From an uncultured Lachnospiraceae bacterium (GTDB lineage Bacteria; Bacillota; Clostridia; Lachnospirales; Lachnospiraceae), in contig CAJTYM010000011.1 of NCBI GenBank assembly GCA_910583835.1, forward strand, positions 1 to 64,000: 64,000 nt of DNA, written 5' to 3'. The stretch's first letter is position 1. Every line of letters starts with the position of its first letter. The position numbers were made by a program, and so were the translations under genes. This document shows, piece after piece, positions 1-7,664 of the stretch. A model generated the notes under the pieces. The model did not search any database. It had not been told where the DNA came from and worked only from the letters and a program-made list of their open reading frames with translations.

Positions 1-2
1 TG

Positions 3-155
3 TCGCACAAGGCAGAAATGAACTGGAAACAGATAGATAATTACTGCACGAACAGCATTACCCGGTTGGATGTGTATGTGCTGTGTAAACTGTGTACGGT
101 GTTAGGGTGCGAGATACAAGATTTGCTGGTATTCCACCCGCCGGGGGAAGAATAG
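3..155 (+). CDS. XRE-family HTH regulator, C-terminal part (gene starts before the window)
   Basis: The frame is open from the first bases and gives about 50 residues ending at TAG 153-155. It contains NSITRLDVYVLCKLCTVLGC followed by EIQDLLVFHPP. This is the usual end of a short Cro/CI-type regulator of the YozG-like group: a recognition helix, a helix reading 'LCxxLxCxIxDLL', and a short polar tail. Such proteins of about 70 residues bind DNA as small repressors and often accompany mobile or accessory genes. Only the C-terminal two thirds is visible, so neither the start nor the target can be judged. The identification rests on the typical spacing of the last helices. Confidence 0.7.
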   Translation, partial: SHKAEMNWKQIDNYCTNSITRLDVYVLCKLCTVLGCEIQDLLVFHPPGEE

Positions 156-184
156 CCAGGTCGTTATTGAAAATATCAATAAAA

Positions 185-534
185 AAGCAGTATCATATCC
201 TGAAAATAATGAATACGGAGACCATCAACCTTTATTGGGAAATTGGCGAGGAGATATACAAGCAGCAGGAAATACCGGAGTCACCGTGATTCTGAAAAAC
301 GCGCATTTATTTAATCGGACAAATTTTGATGTGACACTGCCGGAGGAACGCAGGATTCAGGCAAAACTGGCAGTAGAAGATGAATATACTTTTGACTTTG
401 TGGAACTGTGGCAGGAATGCTCTGAGCATGAGCTGGAACTGCAGTTAGCAAATACTATCCGGGCATTCTTAATAGAGATGGGCGGGGATTTTACATTAGA
501 AAAAGAAGTTGCATTTTTTGTCATTAGGATATAA
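185..534 (+). pseudogene. Remnant of a YhcG/DUF1016-type nuclease gene
   Basis: Two pieces in different frames resemble the two ends of DUF1016 (YhcG) proteins, a PD-(D/E)XK nuclease family of accessory regions. The first, from ATG 209, reads TETINLYWEIGEEIYKQQE, like the N-terminal 'NRELIxLYWEIGxxI' signature. The second, about 295-534, reads DEYTFDFVELWQECSEHELE and then IRAFLIEMGGDF, like the C-terminal nuclease domain 'YxFDFLxLxxxxxExELExxLxxxIxxFLLELGxGF'. The middle, several hundred residues in intact proteins, is missing, and the frame shifts between the pieces. The C-terminal piece stops at FFVIRI, before the catalytic end of the family. No product is expected. Confidence 0.7.
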
Positions 535-682
535 TAAGTTCCTGGAAAGCACAAGCACCAGACTATCCCTACATTGCGCTAATCTGACTGTAGTTATTCT
601 GCCATATTGGATAGGATAAGGCAATTATCTGAAAGGTTTAAGTTTCCCCATTTTTTCAAGTTGCTCTTTTGTCCTCGAAATA

Positions 683-796
683 AAACAATGTCCGTTTAAT
701 GCAAAATATGTTCCTATCATTGAAGAAATTGCAAAGGAGAAAGGAATAAAATTACAAGCAATTTATTTACAAAGTAAAGTGCTGTCTTTGTGGTAG
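683..796 (+). pseudogene. Short remnant resembling a YoaP-type acetyltransferase
   Basis: One frame reads KQCPFNAKYVPIIEEIAKEK then GIKLQAIYL before TAG 794-796. It resembles the thioredoxin-like segment of YoaP-domain GNAT acetyltransferases, where 'DQCPFxAKYVPxxEEIAKEKGI' is characteristic. There is no start codon and no acetyltransferase domain in front, and the frame stops before the end of the domain, so this is a fragment. The rest of the 535-856 interval holds nothing I recognise. Confidence 0.45.
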
Positions 797-856
797 CTTG
801 TGCTTGTTGCGTTCCGGTATCTTACGCAGATATTCTAACACGCTTATTGTATTACA

Positions 857-1561
857 TTAGTCCATGCTTAAACTGATGCCGCCTTTTCGTTCGGAAGGTT
901 GGATAATAACAGTAACATTAGAGCCGGCGTGCCATTCAAATTGATAAGATTCACCGGAGGTCTGCCCGATGAAAGTTTTCCAGGAGACGTCGGCAGTGAC
1001 AGAAGGATCGCAGTGACCATTTCCTACCCAGCAAATAACCGCATCGGGATCTACAGAAATCGTATTGTTATTGCCAACGTTGCTTAGCACAATCGGGTTG
1101 CCATCTGACAATACGGCAACATAGGCATTATTTCCACGTGCGGTAAGAGTTGAAGTTGCAAGTCCTTTCTGAGATAGCACACCAACGCCAATGAAACGAA
1201 CGCTATAATCACAGTCCGGTGTAAATGCTAAGATATTCTCGGATTCAACAGAAATTGTTTCCCCCGGTGATAACTGATATATAACAATGTGCTGCCCATA
1301 ATTTGCATAATATGTAACGGAATCGCCATTCAGATTGACTTTCATCAGCGGAATGTTCTCGCCGGTAACTCTTCTGGCAATTTGACCAAATAAAGCTTGC
1401 CCGATATTGTTCTGAGGTCCGAGTAAAACCTTTTCAAATTTGTAGTTCTTTGGACCGGCATTGTCTCCGGCTATAAAAGCCCCTGCCTTGACAAAAAGTG
1501 CATCGTTGCCAGTACATGTAACTTTCAAAGTAAGTTCGTTGATAGTCTCAAATGATAACAT
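857..1561 (-). CDS. AIM24 family protein
   Basis: A 234-residue protein rich in beta-strands and glycine, without signal peptide or membrane segment. Features typical of the AIM24 (DUF124) family are MLSFETINELTLKVTCTGND at the start, the FIAGDNAGPKNYKFEKV region, and a late FIGQTSGESYQFEWHAGSN segment. The family forms a double-psi/beta-helix fold of unclear function. In bacteria it is often encoded beside TerD-type tellurite/stress proteins, as here. ATG 1561 is preceded by a strong AGGAGG seven bases upstream. The gene lies 52 bp downstream of the terD-like gene on the same strand, so the two are probably cotranscribed. The exact biochemical role is unknown. Confidence 0.8.
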   Translation of the reverse strand: MLSFETINELTLKVTCTGNDALFVKAGAFIAGDNAGPKNYKFEKVLLGPQNNIGQALFGQIARRVTGENIPLMKVNLNGDSVTYYANYGQHIVIYQLSPGETISVESENILAFTPDCDYSVRFIGVGVLSQKGLATSTLTARGNNAYVAVLSDGNPIVLSNVGNNNTISVDPDAVICWVGNGHCDPSVTADVSWKTFIGQTSGESYQFEWHAGSNVTVIIQPSERKGGISLSMD

Positions 1562-1588
1562 CTATAGATCCTCCTAAATAATGGTATA

Positions 1589-1618
1589 GGCACACGCCGC
1601 CAAGCATCACCTGCTAAA
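1589..1618 (+). repeat. Dispersed GC-rich repeat, copy 1
   Basis: Thirty bases beginning GGCACACGCCGCCAAGCATC match 15477-15506 at 26 of 30 positions, in the same orientation. This copy lies between the AIM24 and terD-like genes and covers the terD-like stop codon (1614-1616). The second copy directly follows the stop codon of the secreted-protein gene at 14567-15475. Both are GC-rich islands in AT-richer intergenic DNA, which suggests a short interspersed repeat. Confidence 0.5.
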
Positions 1619-2399
1619 CAACTTGAACCCCATATAATTCACAGAGCCCGGCGAGGTCTCTGGCAACTCCGTTCCCAATGGCGTTAAACTTCCAAATGCC
1701 ATTATGCTGATATATTTCACCAATCATCATGGAAGTGACATTTGCATAATATTCTTCCATTTTGAAACTTACTAATTCAACATTGCAAGCATCCATAATT
1801 CGGATATAGGCATCCTTAAGCATACTGAAATTTAAGTGTTTTTCCAGGGCTTCATTTATGGTCAGAACAAAAACAATCCTCGATACATTTGGATTCAATT
1901 TTGTAAAATCTACAGAAATGATTTCACGGTCCTGGTCTTGAACGGTAGAGAAGACGGTACTGCCGTCAGGGCTGGACTCTTGCCCATAAAATACAAACCA
2001 TGAATCACCAATGACTTTGCCGGTATTATTTAACAGGAAAGCGGATACATCGACATCACAATTAGGGTTCGTTATATTCCATCCTAGTTTTGCCTGAATC
2101 TTTGTAAGCTTGGCTTGCGTTTCAATTGCAACTTTCTGGCCTTTCTGGATTTGCTTATGTAATGGCGGAATAGGTTTTGCAATAAAGCCATTGTTACTCG
2201 GCGTTGGAGAAGCAGGAACGCTGTTTACGGCTGCAGTGCGAACATTATTTGAGTCTGTACTTGGAGTTACGTCAGCCTTGGCGGAATTAAGAGTTCCTAT
2301 GTCTCGGAAAGACCTGGGACTTTGGATTTTGATATTATTAATTGTCATGACAGTTTGTTTGTTAACTGCGCCTGACGATTTCATCGGTACACGAATCAT
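1614..2399 (-). CDS. TerD family protein with an N-terminal extension
   Basis: A 261-residue cytosolic protein. Residues 105-258 form a TerD domain: LGWNITNPNCDVDVSAFLL, then GDSWFVFYGQESSPDGS, and the later DREIISVDFTKLNPNVSRIV strand pair. TerD domains bind calcium through acidic residues in these loops and act in tellurite, phage-inhibition or general envelope stress. The first 80 residues are extra compared with the roughly 190-residue canonical TerD. They are low-complexity and rich in Ser, Pro, Thr and Asn, and look like a flexible tail. ATG 2399 has an AAAGGG nine bases upstream; Met6 and Met18 are alternatives. It heads a likely two-gene operon with the AIM24 gene. The usual terZABC partners are not seen, so a narrow tellurite role cannot be claimed. 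Confidence 0.8.
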   Translation of the reverse strand: MIRVPMKSSGAVNKQTVMTINNIKIQSPRSFRDIGTLNSAKADVTPSTDSNNVRTAAVNSVPASPTPSNNGFIAKPIPPLHKQIQKGQKVAIETQAKLTKIQAKLGWNITNPNCDVDVSAFLLNNTGKVIGDSWFVFYGQESSPDGSTVFSTVQDQDREIISVDFTKLNPNVSRIVFVLTINEALEKHLNFSMLKDAYIRIMDACNVELVSFKMEEYYANVTSMMIGEIYQHNGIWKFNAIGNGVARDLAGLCELYGVQVV

Positions 2400-2464
2400 A
2401 TTGCTTGCCCTTTCGATAAATATGAATTATACTTTAATAATTTTACATTACCTCGTAACAGATG

Positions 2465-3400
2465 TCAAATTTGAGTCTCCCCATTCACCTCCATCGCATT
2501 TCGCGGATGTTTTTCCGTCAGAATGGCTTTCTGTTTATGCATAGAGACACTGGTGTAAATTTCTGTGGTCGTGATGGAACTGTGCCCCAGCATTCTCTGG
2601 ATATAGCGGATGTCCACGTCTGCCTCCAGCAGGAGCGTGGCAAAAGAATGGCGGAACATATGCGGTGTGATGTGCATGGAAATGTCAGCCATTTTTACAT
2701 ATTTATTAATCATTAGCCGGACAGACTGCTCAGACAGGCGATTGCCAAGGCGGTTGACGAACAGCCAGCCGCTATTTGAGATTTCCGGTTGAAAGGCATT
2801 TATATATGCCAAAAGAGCAGAGATAACATCTGGGTTGCCGATTTGTATGATGCGTTCTTTAGCGCCTTTGCCCCAGATGAGCAGAGATTGGTTTTCCATA
2901 TCAATGTCCTTATATTTCAGGCTGCAAAGTTCAGAGATACGCACCCCGGTGGCAAACAGAAGTTCAATTACGGCAATGTCCCGCAGGGCGGATTTTTTTC
3001 TGCCGGGAGTAGTGTCCTGCTGTGCCTGATGGTAGATGGTATTCAAAAACGCCTCAATCGTATTGGCAGGAATCGTTTTGGGAAGGCGTTTGGGTTCCCG
3101 AAAAGAAAGGCGGATTTTATTAAAAGGATTGTTTTCTAAAATTTCTTCATATTCGAGGAAATGGAAAAATGCCTTGAGACTGGCGATTTTCCGCTTTGTC
3201 GTTTTTGGTTGGTATGTCTCATGAAGCATTGACAGGTAAGCGTTCAGATTTTCCTTGGTAAATGGGTCAAAGGAAGCAGCGGAAAAAGTAATGAATTGGG
3301 TAAGGTCAATGCGGTATGCTTTTAAGGTTTTGGCGTTCAGTTCTTTCTGCGTCCTGCAATATACAAGATATCTCTCTTTCAAATTTTCCAGTAAATACAT
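2465..3400 (-). CDS. Tyrosine recombinase/integrase (XerC/XerD-like)
   Basis: A 311-residue site-specific recombinase. Residues 1-95 are the SAM-like core-binding domain (ENLNAYLSMLHETYQPKTTK). Residues 110-300 are the catalytic domain. The active-site set is intact: Arg154 in ATGVRISEL, Lys179 or Lys181 in GKGAKER, His247 and Arg250 in HITPHMFRHSF, His273 in LGHSS and nucleophile Tyr282 in TTEIYTS. ATG 3400 is chosen because AAAGGAG lies seven bases upstream; the frame stays open for 62 more codons, but without a better start. The size fits XerC/XerD or an integron-like phage-type integrase. No att repeats or excision gene were recognised beside it. The nearby nuclease remnants suggest it serves or once served a small accessory element. 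Confidence 0.85.
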   Translation of the reverse strand: MYLLENLKERYLVYCRTQKELNAKTLKAYRIDLTQFITFSAASFDPFTKENLNAYLSMLHETYQPKTTKRKIASLKAFFHFLEYEEILENNPFNKIRLSFREPKRLPKTIPANTIEAFLNTIYHQAQQDTTPGRKKSALRDIAVIELLFATGVRISELCSLKYKDIDMENQSLLIWGKGAKERIIQIGNPDVISALLAYINAFQPEISNSGWLFVNRLGNRLSEQSVRLMINKYVKMADISMHITPHMFRHSFATLLLEADVDIRYIQRMLGHSSITTTEIYTSVSMHKQKAILTEKHPRNAMEVNGETQI

Positions 3401-3553
3401 GATATTTCTCCTTTGTGTAAGTTGGTAAATGACAGTTTTTGGCGTCATACCCCATTGCACTCCATGATTGCCGTGTGGCTGCTTCACAAAGTATAATATA
3501 AATCTGTGCCTGATAGCAAATAAGTTTTTTGGCAGCCAATTTTTTCTTTTATG

Positions 3554-3615
3554 TTGACATCGGAAACAAAACATGGCATAATCCAATTATATAAACTGTT
3601 TATATAACTGGATTA
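3554..3615 (+). promoter_or_regulatory. Promoter with a 37-bp palindromic operator for the TetR operon
   Basis: TTGACA (3554-3559) and CATAAT (3577-3582) are 17 bp apart. Starting inside the -10 box is a near-perfect palindrome, 3579-3615: an 18-bp arm TAATCCAATTATATAAAC, one base, and an 18-bp arm that matches its complement at 17 of 18 positions. It covers the -10 box and likely start site, 16 bp before the tetR ATG, as expected of a self-repressing TetR operator. Confidence 0.8.
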
Positions 3616-3630
3616 TGTGGAGGGCTGGCG

Positions 3631-4200
3631 ATGCCAAAACAGAGAATAACAAAAGATATGGTAGTAAATGCGGCTTTTGAAATTGCCAGAAGCAGCGGCA
3701 TGGAACAGGTGATGGTCAAAAATATTGCGGACAAGATAGGGTGTTCAGTACAGCCTATTTACAGTTATTGTAAGAATATGGAAGGTCTGCGCATGGATGT
3801 GACAGAGCAGGTTTGTGGTTTTGTGCAGGAATTTGCGGCAGCGCATATGGAGGAAGATGATTTATTCCGCAGCATCGGCAGGGCGTATGTCCAATTGGCT
3901 AAGGAAGAGCCGCATTTATTTGCAATATTTATTTTGCACCAGAGAGAGGGCATTTGTTGTCTGGATGATTTGTATCAGTCGGAAGCAGGTCCGAATATTG
4001 CCGGTTATATTGCAGACAAATTGGGTATCAGCCTATCTCAGGCGAAGCAGCTGCATTTGAATATGCTGATATATACAATTGGTATTGGTACGATTTTTTC
4101 TGTGACAAAGCCAGGGATTTCAGCAGATGAAATTTATGCACAGCAGGAGATTGCCTATGAGGCATTTTTGAATCAGGCGTTGGCGAAGGAGGAGACATAA
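3631..4200 (+). CDS. TetR/AcrR family transcriptional regulator
   Basis: A 189-residue protein with the N-terminal TetR DNA-binding domain: ITKDMVVNAAFEIARSSGME, then VKNIADKIGCSVQPIYSYCK as the helix-turn-helix (about residues 28-47). The remainder is the alpha-helical ligand-binding and dimer domain, without recognised ligand residues. ATG 3631 has GGAGG seven bases upstream. The gene leads an operon whose next gene starts at the base after its stop, followed by a methyltransferase. The long palindrome over its promoter suggests that it represses the whole unit and is released by an unknown ligand. Members paired with flavodoxins often respond to redox-active or antibiotic-like compounds, but that is only an analogy here. 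Confidence 0.85.
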   Translation: MPKQRITKDMVVNAAFEIARSSGMEQVMVKNIADKIGCSVQPIYSYCKNMEGLRMDVTEQVCGFVQEFAAAHMEEDDLFRSIGRAYVQLAKEEPHLFAIFILHQREGICCLDDLYQSEAGPNIAGYIADKLGISLSQAKQLHLNMLIYTIGIGTIFSVTKPGISADEIYAQQEIAYEAFLNQALAKEET

Positions 4201-4731
4201 TTGGCGAAGGAAAAAGGAATCATTATTTATCAGTCTAAGTATGGGGCAACGGCAAAATATGCAGGTTGGCTGCGCGAGATGACGGGTTTTGCCTGCGTTC
4301 AGGCTTCCAATGCCGCTTTAGATGAGGTGGCGCAGTATCATGTGCTCGTATTTTGCGGTGGTATCTACGCTTCCGGTATCGCAGGACTGTCATTTCTGAA
4401 GAAAAATATCGGCAGTTTAAAGGGCAGGAAAATAGCGATATTTTGTGTGGGCGCTTCGCCCTATGAGGAACATGCATTGCAGGAAATCAAGTCGCGTAAT
4501 TTAAAAGGTGAGTTACAACATATTCCGCTGTTTTATGGGCGCGGGGCATGGGATGAAAGTAAAATGAAATTTATAGACAGGAATTTATGCAGGCTGTTGC
4601 AAAAGTCAATAGCAAAAAAAGACCCGAGCACTTATGAACCGTGGATGAAAGCCCTGATGTCTGCAGTGGGGCAGAACTGTGACTGGACAGACAAAAAATA
4701 TTTGTCGCCGCTGTTGGAGTATCTGGGATAG
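4201..4731 (+). CDS. Flavodoxin domain protein
   Basis: A 176-residue protein with an N-terminal flavodoxin fold: IIIYQSKYGATAKYAGWL is the FMN phosphate-binding loop (S/T-x-Y-G-x-T), and FCGGIYASGIAGLSFLKKN is the second FMN-contact region. The family includes menaquinone-dependent protoporphyrinogen dehydrogenase-like proteins and clostridial flavodoxins of unknown partner. The start is TTG at 4201, immediately after the tetR stop. It is supported by AAGGAGG at 4187-4193 inside the tetR end and by the absence of a closer ATG, so translation is probably coupled. It should be a soluble electron carrier or quinone-type reductase. Neither heme genes nor a ferredoxin reductase are nearby, so the partner is unknown. 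Confidence 0.75.
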   Translation: MAKEKGIIIYQSKYGATAKYAGWLREMTGFACVQASNAALDEVAQYHVLVFCGGIYASGIAGLSFLKKNIGSLKGRKIAIFCVGASPYEEHALQEIKSRNLKGELQHIPLFYGRGAWDESKMKFIDRNLCRLLQKSIAKKDPSTYEPWMKALMSAVGQNCDWTDKKYLSPLLEYLG

Positions 4732-4760
4732 CTATTTATGATAACGGAGGATGGAAACAC

Positions 4761-5345
4761 ATGAAATTATTGGGAATTGCAATACTCATATTTTTTTATT
4801 CTGTCTATATAGGCAAAATGCTTTTGCAGAAAAGGAAAGGAATACAGACAGACCAGATTGCAAAGGGCAGGCCAAGGGACAGGATATTTTACATAGAATG
4901 CGTATTGAAGATGGCAACTTATACGGTCGTGGCAGCGGAAGCAGCCAGCATATTTTGCGTAAAACCAAAGCTGCCGTGGGCGTTTACGGTGGCTGGCTTT
5001 ATCATGGCAGTTGTCGGGGACATGATTTTTGCGGCGGCGGTTGTCACGATGAAAGACAGCTGGCGTGCGGGCATTGCGGAGGATGACAAGACGGAAATGA
5101 TAACGAGCGGAATTTATCAAATCAGCAGGAATCCGGCATTCCTGGGTTTTGATTGTGTATACATAGGGTTGGCGCTGATGTTTTTTAACTTGCCGTTACT
5201 TTTATGCTCTGTATTTGCAATGCTCATGCTCCACCTGCAGATTCTGCAGGAAGAGCAGTATTTAGAGAAAGAATTTGGCGCTAATTATGTCGCGTATAAA
5301 AATAAAGTCTGCCGTTATATAGGGCAAAAAGCGGGTGTTTCGTAA
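4761..5345 (+). CDS. Isoprenylcysteine carboxyl methyltransferase-like membrane protein
   Basis: A 194-residue integral membrane protein with about five hydrophobic helices, the first at residues 2-18. The C-terminal half carries the signature of the ICMT/PEMT-like family: GIYQISRNPAFLGFDCVYIG, then LQILQEEQYLEKEFGANYVA. There the Arg-Asn-Pro and Glu-Glu motifs form the S-adenosylmethionine site. Bacterial members methylate lipids or small molecules, but the substrate is usually unknown. ATG 4761 follows GGAGG at 4746-4750. It is the third gene of the tetR operon, 29 bp after the flavodoxin gene, which points to a shared, possibly quinone- or lipid-related, detoxifying role. That last step is inference. 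Confidence 0.75.
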   Translation: MKLLGIAILIFFYSVYIGKMLLQKRKGIQTDQIAKGRPRDRIFYIECVLKMATYTVVAAEAASIFCVKPKLPWAFTVAGFIMAVVGDMIFAAAVVTMKDSWRAGIAEDDKTEMITSGIYQISRNPAFLGFDCVYIGLALMFFNLPLLLCSVFAMLMLHLQILQEEQYLEKEFGANYVAYKNKVCRYIGQKAGVS

Positions 5346-5367
5346 TCAAAGGCTAGGAAGCTGGTTT

Positions 5368-6213
5368 TTATGAGAGGAAAATTTTTTCATAAATATGTTT
5401 GTCGCCGTCCTTGAACACATTAAAAATGATTCGCGTTATTCCGCATTGCGGATGTTGTTCCAGGAACTGGGTAACTGTTTCAGTGGCAATTTTTGCTGCT
5501 TCATCATTAGGAAAATGGAATTCTCCGGTAGAGATGCAGCAGAAAGCGACAGAGGTTATCTTGTTCTCAGCACAGCATTTGAGGACGTTGTCATAACAAT
5601 TCCGTAAATCCTGTCGAAGCGTGTCGTTGAGATTGCCGTATACAATCGGTCCGACTGTGTGGATAACATAGTCGCAAGGGAGGTTATATGCTTTGGTCAG
5701 CGTAGCTGTTCCTGTGGGTTCTTCGTAATTTCTGCCGTAGCGAAGCTGTCTTTTCGCCATGATGTGGCTGCATTCCTGCCGAAGCTGCATTCCGGCGGCG
5801 CTGTGGATGGCATTGTCGATGCATCTGTGGCATGGCACGAAGCATCCGAGCATCTGCGAATTAGCAGCATTTACAATTGCACTGGCGGCGAGCTGTGTGA
5901 TATCTCCCTGCCAGAGTGAAATTTTATCAGCATGGATAGATTGGCTGTGGTACTGTTCCTTGATGGTAGGGATGTCGGATAGAGAGACAATGCCTTTCTG
6001 CGTGAGTTCTTCTTGCAGGTAATTGTCCTGCAAGTCTATCAATTCCTCTGAATATTCTCTTGGCATACGGATGTTCATAAGGCTGCGGATTAGATTTTTC
6101 TTTGCGGATTCTGCTGAGGGAAGGTCCTGTGCGGGGAGGGCATAATTTCTGTCCTGCTGGGAATCTTCCAATAATTTTTTCAAAAATTTGTCTATAGGTT
6201 CAGTTTTCGACAT
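5368..6213 (-). CDS. Zinc-type macrodomain protein, probable protein-ADP-ribose hydrolase
   Basis: A 281-residue soluble protein. Residues 95-281 form a macrodomain: WQGDITQLAASAIVNAANSQ (ADP-ribose loop 1 with NAAN at 115-118), YVIHTVGPIVYG, and AFCCISTGEFHFPNDEAA (loop 2). Residues 122-137, LGCFVPCHRCIDNAIH, carry the Cys/His cluster that marks zinc-containing macrodomains. In staphylococci and streptococci these remove ADP-ribose added by SirTM sirtuins. The 90-residue helical N-terminus is also typical. Such genes usually sit in a lipoylation/sirtuin cluster, but no sirtuin, GcvH-L or lipoate ligase is present here. It is the downstream gene of a possible pair with the transporter at 6265-7539 (51-bp gap). 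Confidence 0.85.
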   Translation of the reverse strand: MSKTEPIDKFLKKLLEDSQQDRNYALPAQDLPSAESAKKNLIRSLMNIRMPREYSEELIDLQDNYLQEELTQKGIVSLSDIPTIKEQYHSQSIHADKISLWQGDITQLAASAIVNAANSQMLGCFVPCHRCIDNAIHSAAGMQLRQECSHIMAKRQLRYGRNYEEPTGTATLTKAYNLPCDYVIHTVGPIVYGNLNDTLRQDLRNCYDNVLKCCAENKITSVAFCCISTGEFHFPNDEAAKIATETVTQFLEQHPQCGITRIIFNVFKDGDKHIYEKIFLS

Positions 6214-6264
6214 TTTAAAACTCCTTTCTTTGCATATTTGATTTATGTTTACAGAATAAAAAAC

Positions 6265-7539
6265 TCAAACAACCGCCCTTTTACTAAGGCGTTTTTTATG
6301 TATCATAAAACAGATAATGCTGCACATTAAATGCGTTACCATACCGAAACCAAACATCATGCAGATGAAGGTCATATCAGGCGTAAATATGCCTTTTAGC
6401 GTCAGTCCGTATATAATTGTATAATATACCAGATTTACAATTAACGAGATAACAAAGCAATACTGTGTTTTGCCGTAGCCGATGAAAATGCTGTCAAACA
6501 AAACAGTGTAATTGTAGGCAAGGTAAAATGGTATTAAAATTACTAATATATGTTTAATCGTTTGGAAGTTGTCAATTCCCATAACATTTTTCAGGAATGG
6601 GTCTAACAAGGGAATAAAAAGCAGCCATGCAAGAAACGTTACAAGTATGATAACATTATAGTGTTTTATTTTTGTGGAGGTCAATGTATCTTTGCAGTCT
6701 TTTTTGATTATTTCTGCCAATGCCAAGATGGGAATTAACATCAATCCCCATATAATATTGTTTGCCGTCCAATAATTTCCTTGTTCTGCTACAGCATTCA
6801 CCATTTTGCATACGATGAAGAAATAGATAAAGTTATCTAACAATATTTGAAATCCGCTGAAAGAGCCTATAAACAAATAATCCTTTACAAATGATTTCTC
6901 AAATTTAAAGGAAACCGTAAATAATTTTTCCCTGAATACAGCAATCAGACATAAAACAACACATACGGAATTCACTGCAATATTAGAATATGCAATGCCA
7001 TTAACGCCAAATTTTGGAATCAGAAATAAATCGCCCATGATTGTAAATAATGTTCTGAAAATCACCATTGCATATATGTAGAATGTTTTCTCCTTGACAA
7101 CAAATAACACATTTACAAAGGAAACAATATTTGCAATGATGAACCCGACCGTTTCTAATTCAAGATAGCTTGTAACTCCGTGAGTAGGACCGACAACCAT
7201 AGCAGATACAATATGATTGCAGTAAATTAGGACTACAAGCGAAAAGAGCAGATAGATGATGTTTACAATTAAAAAGGTCTGGAAAACGCGTTCTTTGAAT
7301 TTATGTTTATCTTGTATGCATTTATTTAGCAGTGCATACAGCGGCATAATCAGAAATGCCTGTATTGTCTCATTAATTAAATCAAACCATTCAATATGTC
7401 CGGCAATGCCCAATCCATCTGTAGATGGTATGTCCGCGATTAAGTTTGTCCGTACAAGCGTATACAGAAATGGAATCAAACTGAGCAACATCAAACTGCA
7501 GAACAGATTTGTTGGAAATCTTAAGTCTTTCTCGTTCAT
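6265..7539 (-). CDS. MATE/MOP-superfamily-like multispan membrane transporter
   Basis: A 424-residue protein with about 12 hydrophobic helices and few charged residues, for example LFCSLMLLSLIPFLYTLVRT and the late FICMMFGFGMVTHLMCSIIC. The even spacing of helices, the two-halves layout and phrases such as AYSNIAVNSVCVVLCLIAVF are typical of the MATE and polysaccharide-flippase superfamily. The family assignment is moderate and the substrate is unknown. ATG 7539 is preferred over an upstream ATG at 7557 because GGGGAG lies seven bases before it. It is transcribed away from the WYL regulator gene at 7665, with a 125-bp shared upstream region, so that regulator is a plausible controller. Confidence 0.6.
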   Translation of the reverse strand: MNEKDLRFPTNLFCSLMLLSLIPFLYTLVRTNLIADIPSTDGLGIAGHIEWFDLINETIQAFLIMPLYALLNKCIQDKHKFKERVFQTFLIVNIIYLLFSLVVLIYCNHIVSAMVVGPTHGVTSYLELETVGFIIANIVSFVNVLFVVKEKTFYIYAMVIFRTLFTIMGDLFLIPKFGVNGIAYSNIAVNSVCVVLCLIAVFREKLFTVSFKFEKSFVKDYLFIGSFSGFQILLDNFIYFFIVCKMVNAVAEQGNYWTANNIIWGLMLIPILALAEIIKKDCKDTLTSTKIKHYNVIILVTFLAWLLFIPLLDPFLKNVMGIDNFQTIKHILVILIPFYLAYNYTVLFDSIFIGYGKTQYCFVISLIVNLVYYTIIYGLTLKGIFTPDMTFICMMFGFGMVTHLMCSIICFMIHKKRLSKRAVV

Positions 7540-7664
7540 TTTTTCTCCCCATGTCAAATTTAAAGCTTTTTTATTCTTATTGTAGCAGGAAATGGAGAGG
7601 AAAGAAAGGGATGATTCACATATGTTGCCATAAGTGTTATTCTGTTATGGAAGGAGGAAGGGCA

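Noticed and set aside
2465..3400. Integrase as a marker of an intact mobile element
   Set aside because: No matching att-type repeats, excisionase or replication gene could be found. The gene is kept as a recombinase, but no element borders are claimed.
4751..5086. Open frame on the plus strand inside the methyltransferase gene
   Set aside because: Shadow frame rich in Gly and His. The 4761-5345 frame has family motifs and the ribosome site.
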